Positions 38,896-43,171 of a stretch of 43,171 bases of DNA are shown here, piece by piece; within the stretch, counting starts at the first letter, position 1, and the number at the start of each line of letters is the position of its first letter. The translations under genes were made by a program, and so were the position numbers. Under the pieces are notes generated by a model that was not told the DNA's origin, did no database searches, and was given only the letters and a program-made list of their open reading frames with translations. Origin of the DNA: Caulobacterales bacterium. Its GTDB lineage: Bacteria; Pseudomonadota; Alphaproteobacteria; Caulobacterales; Caulobacteraceae. Location of the stretch: positions 1 to 43,171 of the forward strand of contig CANJKM010000004.1 in NCBI GenBank assembly GCA_947474805.1, in the 5' to 3' direction.

Positions 38896-39906
38896 ATGAA
38901 GGCCTGTCTTCCCCTGCTCGCGGCCTGCGCCGTCCTGACCTCCGCCACCCAGGCGCTGGCCTGGGGCGATCAGGGCCACCGGATGGTGGCTGTGCTGGGG
39001 GCCGAGGCGCTGGGACCCGAGCTGCCCGCCTTCCTCAAGACCAGGACGAGCCTCTTCCAGCTCGGCGAACTGGCCCGCGAGCCTGACCGCTCGCAGGGGG
39101 CGGGCCAGCCGCACGACCACGACCTCGACCCCGGCCACTTCCTCGACCTCGACGACGAGGGTAGGGCGCTCGGCGGCCCGCCGCTCGCGGCCATGCCCAA
39201 GGACCTCGAGGCCTACGGGCTCGAACTCGCCAAGGTCGGGACCACCCCGTACAAGGCCGGCTTCATCTATTACAACCTCGTCGACGGCTGGCAGCAGCTG
39301 GTCATCGACTTCGCCTATTGGCGGGTGGAGACGGCGGCGCTGAAGAGCAGCCGGAGTCGCGCCGACCGGGCCTGGCTCAAGGCCGACCGCGGGCTGCGCG
39401 AAGCCATCATCCTGCGCGACCTCGGCTACTGGGCCCATTTCGTCGGCGACGGCAGCCAGCCGCTGCACATGACCGTCCACTACAATGGCTGGGGCCGTTT
39501 CCCCAATCCCAAGGGCTACACCACCGAGCGCATCCACGACGGGGTCGAGGGCCCCTTCGTCAACCAATACGTCCCGCCGCAAATGGTCCGCGCGCGGATG
39601 TACGCGCCCGAGACCTGCGCGCCCCCGATCGAGGCCTGCGTCACCCGCCACCTCCAGCAGACCGGCGCGAAGATGGAGCCGCTCTACGCCCTCTGGGGCG
39701 AGGGTGGGTTCAAGGACGGCGATCCGCGCGGCCGGGACTTCCTGGCCCAGGCCCTGGGCGAGGGCGCCTCGCGGTTGCGCGACTATGTCGCCGCCGCCTG
39801 GGCCGCCAGCGCCGACGCCGAGGTCTCCGAGGCCCACCACATCAAGGTCCGCGACGCCGAGGCCGGCCTCCCCGTCACGATCGAGCAACTGAAGGCGGAG
39901 AAATAG
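38896..39906 (+). CDS. S1/P1 nuclease family secreted protein
   Basis: Signal peptide then 'AWGDQGHRMVAVLGAEALG', 'RDLGYWAHFVGDGSQPLHMTVHYNGWG' zinc-binding residues. Confidence 0.87.
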   Translation: MKACLPLLAACAVLTSATQALAWGDQGHRMVAVLGAEALGPELPAFLKTRTSLFQLGELAREPDRSQGAGQPHDHDLDPGHFLDLDDEGRALGGPPLAAMPKDLEAYGLELAKVGTTPYKAGFIYYNLVDGWQQLVIDFAYWRVETAALKSSRSRADRAWLKADRGLREAIILRDLGYWAHFVGDGSQPLHMTVHYNGWGRFPNPKGYTTERIHDGVEGPFVNQYVPPQMVRARMYAPETCAPPIEACVTRHLQQTGAKMEPLYALWGEGGFKDGDPRGRDFLAQALGEGASRLRDYVAAAWAASADAEVSEAHHIKVRDAEAGLPVTIEQLKAEK

Positions 39907-39921
39907 GGCTTATCAAACGCT

Positions 39922-40014
39922 CCGAGCGTCCCCGCGGAGGCGGGGACCCAGGCTTTTGGGCCTCTGCACCGCGTTTCAAAAGGCCTGGACCCCCGCCTTC
40001 GCGGGGATGCTCGG
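39922..40014. repeat. Dispersed palindromic intergenic repeat (CCGAGCGTCCCCGCGGAGGCGGGGACCCAGGC...GCCTGGACCCCCGCCTTCGCGGGGATGCTCGG)
   Basis: Near-perfect long inverted repeat with internal small hairpins. Confidence 0.8.
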
Positions 40015-40073
40015 CTTTGGGAAGCAAGAAATAGGGCTCCCCTTTCCGGTCCCACGGTCTTAATAGCCTCGCC

Positions 40074-41077
40074 ATGAGCTTCCTCGTTCCCGCCGAATGG
40101 GCGCCTCACCGCGCCATCTGGGTCGGTTTCCCGAGCCACGAAGAATTGTGGCAGGAGGATCTCGCCCCCGCCCAGGCCGAGACCGCCGCCCTGGCCCGCG
40201 CCCTGGCCGATCCGGGCGGCGAGCGGGTGCGCCTGCTGGTCATGGGCGACGCCGCCGCGGCGCGGGCCAAGAGCCTGCTGGAGGGCTCCCGGGTCGAGAT
40301 CGTGCGCGGCCTGTTCGGCGACATCTGGCTGCGCGATACGGGCCCCATCTTCGCCAAACGCGGCGTGGAGACTGTGGCCTGCGCCTTCACCTTCAACGGC
40401 TGGGGCGGGAAATATAACTTGGAGCACGATGATGCGGTGGCCGAGCAGCTGGCCGCCGCCTCGGGCAACCGCCGCCTGATCAACGACTTCGTGCTGGAGG
40501 GCGGGGCGCTCGACCACGACGGCTTCGGCACCGCCCTGACCACCCGCCAGTGCCTGCTCAATCCCAACCGCAACCGGGGCTGGAAGCAGGCCGAGGTCGA
40601 ACAGGCGCTGGGCGACTCGCTCGGCGTAAAGACGACCATCTGGCTCGGCGACGGTCTGCTGAACGACCACACCGACGGCCATGTCGACAACCTGGCCCGT
40701 TTCGTCGCGCCGGGCGTCGTGGCCTGCCCGATCAGTTTCGGCCGCAACGATCCCAACTCGACCGTCTTTGACGAGACCGCCAAGCTCTTGGGCGGCTCCA
40801 AGGACGCGCGCGGCATCCCGCTGCAGGTGATGCGCATCCCCTCCCCGGGCCTGATCCAGGGGCCGGACCACCGGGCCGTGCCGGCCTCGCACATGAACTT
40901 CCTCGTGGCCAATGAGGCGGTGATCGTGCCCCTCTACGGCGACGAGCGGATCTCGGGCATGGCGCTAGACGCGGTCCAGTCGCTCTTCCCCGAGCGCAGG
41001 GTGGTGGGCCTGTCCTCCACCGCCCTCCTGTCGGGCGGCGGCTCCTTCCACTGCATCACCCAGCAGGAGCCGGCCTG

Positions 41078-41078
<1 letters not shown>
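40074..41078 (+). CDS. aguA: Agmatine deiminase
   Basis: 334 aa: 'PAEWAPHRAIWVGFPSHEELW', 'DIWLRDTGPIF', 'EGGALDHDGFGTALTTRQCLLNPNRN', 'LLNDHTDGHVDNLARFV', catalytic Cys 'GGGSFHCITQQEP'. Confidence 0.93.
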
Positions 41079-41968
<890 letters not shown>

Positions 41969-41975
41969 TCCGCAA

Positions 41976-42031
41976 TCCCTCGCCCCGTTGGGGAGAGGGA
42001 GGGGACCCGCAATAGCGGGGAGGGTGAGGGG
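41976..42031. repeat. Intergenic repeat with CTCGCCCCGTTGGGGAG-type hairpin
   Basis: CCCTCGCCCCGTTGGGGAGAGGGAGGGGACCCGCAATAGCGGGGAGGGTGAGGGG; two small hairpins (CCCCGTTGGGG; CCCGCAATAGCGGG), similar to common intergenic repeats. Confidence 0.55.
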
Positions 42032-42032
42032 A

Positions 42033-42854
42033 CTAGTAGGGCCTGACCGCCAGGGCCTGCGCTTCGGCCGCGCATTGCGCCGCCGGCGGTCGGGGCCCGC
42101 TCCTCAGGGCCGCGTCCAGCTCGCGCCTAGCGCGGACGAAATCGGCCTGGAAGGCGGGATTGTTGTGCAGGGCAGCGACCGCGCTCGCCCCCACCAGCCG
42201 CCCGGCGTCGATGTCCGACGCATAGTGGACGCCGCAGACCACCCGGCTCTCGCCGATCTCCTGGCCGCGCTTCAGCACCGCGTCGGCGCGCGAGGGCGCC
42301 AACTCCGACAGGATCAGGGCCCAGGTCCAGCCGTTGGCCGAATGGCCCGAGGAATAGGAGCCCTGCTTGATCAACCAGTCCGCCTTGGCGACGCAGGTCG
42401 GGCCGTCCTCGATCAGGAAGGGGCGCTTGCGCAGATATTTCTCCTTGGCGCCGCGCCCCACCTCGTCGCTGTCGTCGGAGGCGCGGGCCAGAAGCCGCAT
42501 CAGGACCGGCTGGGCGGCGATATCTAGCGAGACCCCGAGCGCGCAGTCGAACAGCTTGGGGGCGTTGGGGGTTTCAAGATCGGCGTCGCCCTGGGCGATC
42601 GTCCAGCGGGGCGAGCCCTCCAGCTTGCGGGTCGCCCGATAGACGGCCATGTCGGACTGTCCGCGCGGGCTGTCGAGCGACGGCGGCGGCGCGAGAAAAT
42701 CCTCAGCACGCGGCGAGGGGCCCTGGCCGAAATAGCCCTTGGGGTGGTCCTCGAAGTCCTTCCAGAGCGGGATCAGTCCCGACTGGCCGCCCGCTGTGGC
42801 GCAGGCGGCCAGCAGGAGGGCGGCGGAAAGCCCGATGAAGAGGCGTCGCTTCAT
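42033..42854 (-). CDS. PAP2 superfamily (class A-like) acid phosphatase, lipoprotein
   Basis: Lipobox 'LLLAACATAGG'; phosphatase motifs 'KEKYLRKRPFL', 'GSYSSGHSANGWTWALIL', 'SRVVCGVHYASDIDAGR'. Confidence 0.9.
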   Translation of the reverse strand: MKRRLFIGLSAALLLAACATAGGQSGLIPLWKDFEDHPKGYFGQGPSPRAEDFLAPPPSLDSPRGQSDMAVYRATRKLEGSPRWTIAQGDADLETPNAPKLFDCALGVSLDIAAQPVLMRLLARASDDSDEVGRGAKEKYLRKRPFLIEDGPTCVAKADWLIKQGSYSSGHSANGWTWALILSELAPSRADAVLKRGQEIGESRVVCGVHYASDIDAGRLVGASAVAALHNNPAFQADFVRARRELDAALRSGPRPPAAQCAAEAQALAVRPY

Positions 42855-42880
42855 CGGGCCAACCTAAACAACATTGGCCG

Positions 42881-43171
42881 CTAGGCGAACAGCTTCTGCC
42901 AGCGGCGCTTCTCACGGCCCTTCCAGTGGCCGCGATGATAGGCGTCCGAGACGATCAGCGGCACGACCGTGGTCGCCTCGGCGAACACCATCTGCTCGTG
43001 GGTGGTCTGGACCTTGCCCCAGGAGGCCGCCTCCTTCAGCGTCGAGGAGGAGCAGGCCCCGTCGCGCACGTCGGCGACGGTGATCTGCACGGCGTAGCGG
43101 TGCATCTCGGCCTCGACCCCGAGGATTTCGGCGCAGACCACCGTGTCCTGGGCGAAGTTCTTGGGCACGCC
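42881..43171 (-). CDS. Deoxyhypusine synthase-like protein (homospermidine-biosynthesis type), C-terminal part; gene continues beyond the window
   Basis: GVPKNFAQDTVVCAEILGVEAEMHRYAVQITVADVRDGACSSSTLKEAASWGKVQTTHEQMVFAEATTVVPLIVSDAYHRGHWK; 'EAASWGK' matches the DHS catalytic-Lys motif 'EAVSWGK'. Confidence 0.82.
   Translation of the reverse strand, partial: GVPKNFAQDTVVCAEILGVEAEMHRYAVQITVADVRDGACSSSTLKEAASWGKVQTTHEQMVFAEATTVVPLIVSDAYHRGHWKGREKRRWQKLFA

Overview
This is a 43 kb, high-GC chromosomal window from an alphaproteobacterium that looks like Caulobacteraceae (Caulobacter/Phenylobacterium type), judged from gcrA, trcR, podJ-like, DUF465, DUF2794 and GANTC/CtrA-box context. It is mostly core genome: an obgE 5' fragment, a TetR-controlled NodT/HlyD/EmrB efflux operon with a 2OG-Fe(II) oxygenase, a hybrid histidine kinase, a trypsin-like protease, NfeD, PLD, trcR, a podJ-like polarity gene, an MprF-like protein, an SDR, metZ, apaG, rpmE, gcrA, cysS, yidD, thrS, a glycosyltransferase cluster (two GT2, two GT39), an OmpA-family porin, a TonB receptor, an S1/P1 nuclease, aguA/aguB, a PAP2 phosphatase and the 3' end of a deoxyhypusine-synthase-like gene. 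I saw no rRNA, tRNA, CRISPR array, transposase, prophage or known defence system. Observations most worth checking: (1) an in-frame amber codon in the podJ-like gene at the expected Glu of the N-terminal MTLG-E-WLN motif; (2) a DHS-like gene next to an agmatine deiminase / N-carbamoylputrescine amidase pair; (3) a structured, possibly switchable metZ leader; (4) hairpins that embed the stop codons of trcR and rpmE; (5) a perfect 19-bp palindromic operator for the TetR/efflux divergon; (6) a perfect CtrA box beside podJ; (7) a 133-bp convergent coding overlap between two glycosyltransferases; (8) several dispersed palindromic intergenic repeats. All calls were made by reading the sequence and the supplied ORF translations; no database search was run.
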